NCBI GenBank assembly: GCA_041485165.1
Contig: JBGPJC010000097.1
Span: forward strand, 1-15,116
DNA length: 15,116 bases
From: JAAFGT01 sp041485165
GTDB taxonomy: Bacteria > Acidobacteriota > Terriglobia > Acidiferrales > UBA7541
Direction of reading: 5' to 3'
Every line of letters starts with the position of its first letter. The first letter of the stretch is position 1. A program made the position numbers and the translations under genes. The notes below the pieces were generated by a model. It had not been told where the DNA came from. It saw nothing but the letters and a program-made list of their open reading frames with translations, and did no database searches. This document shows positions 13,967 through 15,116 of the stretch, piece after piece.

Positions 13967-14548
13967 ATGAAGAAACTCATTCTCGCTCTTGCGACAATCA
14001 TCGTTCTCGCAGGGGTTTGTGTAGCCCAGACCGCACCCAAAGATATTTCATCTGTTGTTGCAGCGGGTAAGGTCAACGCTAACCGATACGAAAACGCGTA
14101 TTTCGGGCTGACTCTGGCGGCAGACGATGCCGACTGGAAGGCTCCTTCGTTCGTTAATGTAGAAGGTCGGCGAGCGCGGTTAGTCGATGCTTTCTCGAAA
14201 TCGGCTATCTGGGAGAAAATCTATACATTCTCGATTCTGGCTGACTTGCTCTCAAACCACCCACAACTAAAGTCCACGACTCAGTACGTGCGAAGTGTAA
14301 GGCACCAACTGGAACGAGAAGGGTTACAAACGATACGCGAAGAGTTCCCAATCGAAGTGTCTGGGATTCCATTCACAGGGGCTGTCCTGAAGGAGAGTTA
14401 TGATGGTGGTCGAGTGCATGTGAGGGGCATGTACAGCACCTTCATGAACGGATACATCCTCACTCTCGACGTGACAGCACCTAGCGAAGAACGGTTACAG
14501 CAGTTGGTTTCAAGTATGGTCAAGTTCAAGCCGCAACCGAGGCCTTGA
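13967..14548 (+). CDS. Exported protein of unknown function
   Basis: A 193-aa protein with a clear signal peptide (MKKLILALATIIVLAGVCVA, then QTAP) and no lipobox at the cleavage site, so probably periplasmic or secreted. The mature part begins with NRYENAYFGLTLAAD and ends with a helix-like segment (SEERLQQLVSSMVKFKP). That layout reminds me of PsbP/DUF1795-type domains, but I cannot confirm it. No catalytic motif was seen. ATG 13967 is supported by AGGA 6 bases upstream. Its codons are visibly less GC-rich than those of its neighbours, which may mean recent acquisition or weak selection. It is divergent from sucA, with 144 bases between their starts. Confidence 0.8.
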   Translation: MKKLILALATIIVLAGVCVAQTAPKDISSVVAAGKVNANRYENAYFGLTLAADDADWKAPSFVNVEGRRARLVDAFSKSAIWEKIYTFSILADLLSNHPQLKSTTQYVRSVRHQLEREGLQTIREEFPIEVSGIPFTGAVLKESYDGGRVHVRGMYSTFMNGYILTLDVTAPSEERLQQLVSSMVKFKPQPRP

Positions 14549-14662
14549 GTCCCGGCTTTCGCGCTTACCTCGCCGATTGCTGTCCCAATACCCCCATCCC
14601 ACCAGCGAGATTCTCTGGCCTATAACCCGAATCCGGAAGCTGACCCACCACCCGCTGTCGGG

Positions 14663-14700
14663 CAAAAATGGAAACGGCGCCTGCCTGATTCCGGGCGCCG
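14663..14700 (-). terminator. Likely terminator of the 2-oxoacid:ferredoxin oxidoreductase gene
   Basis: On the minus strand CGGCGCC (14700-14694) pairs with GGCGCCG (14681-14675) across a 12-base loop, followed by TTTCCATTTTTG. A GC-rich stem with a T-rich tail located 37 bases after the stop at 14737 fits an intrinsic terminator, though the T run is interrupted. The rest of the gap, 14549-14662, shows nothing I can support. Confidence 0.55.
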
Positions 14701-14736
14701 AGTTGCTTCAAGATCTCTGTTGGGAGCCGAGCTGGC

Positions 14737-15116
14737 CTACTTCACTTCCCAGGTATCCCCGGCTTGCAGCAATTTGGCGAGATCGCCCGGGCCGCGCTTG
14801 GCAATGACGTCCTTGATCTGCTGGTTCATCACGTCTTCGTAGCGCGGCAGGTCGTCCCAGGCGCGGAAGAGGCCGATGGGCGTGGGGAATCCCGGCCGGT
14901 GCTCCATGTGCGAGAGCAGGAACGCATACGACGGGCGCGGGTGATGCGCATCGTGGACCACGAGATCAGCCTCAGCGATGCCGTTGCCGAGCTGCACGAC
15001 CTCGATGTCGCCGTCGGACTTGCGGCGGATTCCTTTCTCGCGGTTCTTGCCGAAGACCAGCGGCTTGCCATGTTCGAGCTGGATCACGTGCTCGCTGCGC
15101 GCCTCTTTTTCGGTGA
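14737..15116 (-). CDS. 2-oxoacid:ferredoxin oxidoreductase beta subunit (partial, C-terminal part)
   Basis: The 3' end of a gene whose start lies beyond the window. The readable part (about 126 residues) runs from TEKEARSEHVIQLEHGKPLV through FGKNREKGIRRK, ADLVVHDAHHPRPSYAFLLS and FPTPIGLFRAWDDLPRYEDV to GPGDLAKLLQAGDTWEVK. These match the C-terminal part of beta subunits of 2-oxoglutarate/pyruvate:ferredoxin oxidoreductases (KorB/PorB type), which bind thiamine diphosphate and oxidise 2-oxoacids with ferredoxin as acceptor. The ThDP and cluster-binding regions are outside the window, so the substrate cannot be decided; 2-oxoglutarate (korB) is my first guess. The alpha subunit gene is expected just upstream. 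A terminator follows. Confidence 0.85.
   Translation of the reverse strand, partial: TEKEARSEHVIQLEHGKPLVFGKNREKGIRRKSDGDIEVVQLGNGIAEADLVVHDAHHPRPSYAFLLSHMEHRPGFPTPIGLFRAWDDLPRYEDVMNQQIKDVIAKRGPGDLAKLLQAGDTWEVK

Overview
The window looks like a chromosomal housekeeping segment from a GC-rich bacterium, most likely a member of the Acidobacteriota. I infer this from the gene set: a translation cluster with a short EF-Ts, a DUF3857/transglutaminase/TPR exported protein, a short stand-alone 2-oxoglutarate dehydrogenase E1, an M28 peptidase remnant, and GTAG...CTAC intergenic palindromes. No 16S or other marker is present, so the phylum is not proven. I saw no phage, transposase, CRISPR array, rRNA or tRNA.

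Left end (1-3980): about 340 bases without a supported gene are followed by a broken remnant of an M28-type peptidase on the minus strand (345-614). Then comes a large exported transglutaminase-like/TPR protein on the plus strand (705-3896). A strong palindrome separates its 3' end from the convergent translation cluster.

Translation cluster (3976-8394, all minus strand; transcription order rplM, rpsI, rpsB, tsf, pyrH, frr): ribosomal proteins L13, S9 and S2, elongation factor Ts, UMP kinase and ribosome recycling factor. Spacers are 55-145 bases and several contain perfect hairpins. rpsI, and probably rpsB, use TTG start codons.

Fluoride module (8484-9424, minus strand): a -10 box, a fluoride (crcB-motif) riboswitch, an intrinsic terminator that overlaps the 3' side of the riboswitch, the fluoride channel gene crcB, and a DUF190 (PII-like) gene. 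This is a complete, readable fluoride-responsive operon.

Bactofilin, lexA and central metabolism (9525-15116): a bactofilin gene, lexA with a near-consensus promoter that contains a direct repeat, a small conserved protein of unknown function, and the E1 component of 2-oxoglutarate dehydrogenase (sucA), all on the minus strand. A plus-strand exported protein of unknown function follows. The window ends inside a minus-strand gene for the beta subunit of a 2-oxoacid:ferredoxin oxidoreductase. Two different enzymes for oxidative decarboxylation of 2-oxoacids therefore lie within about 1 kb of each other.

Dispersed GTAG...CTAC palindromes occur in at least four intergenic gaps. One of them is flanked by a 17-base direct repeat that includes the last codons of sucA.
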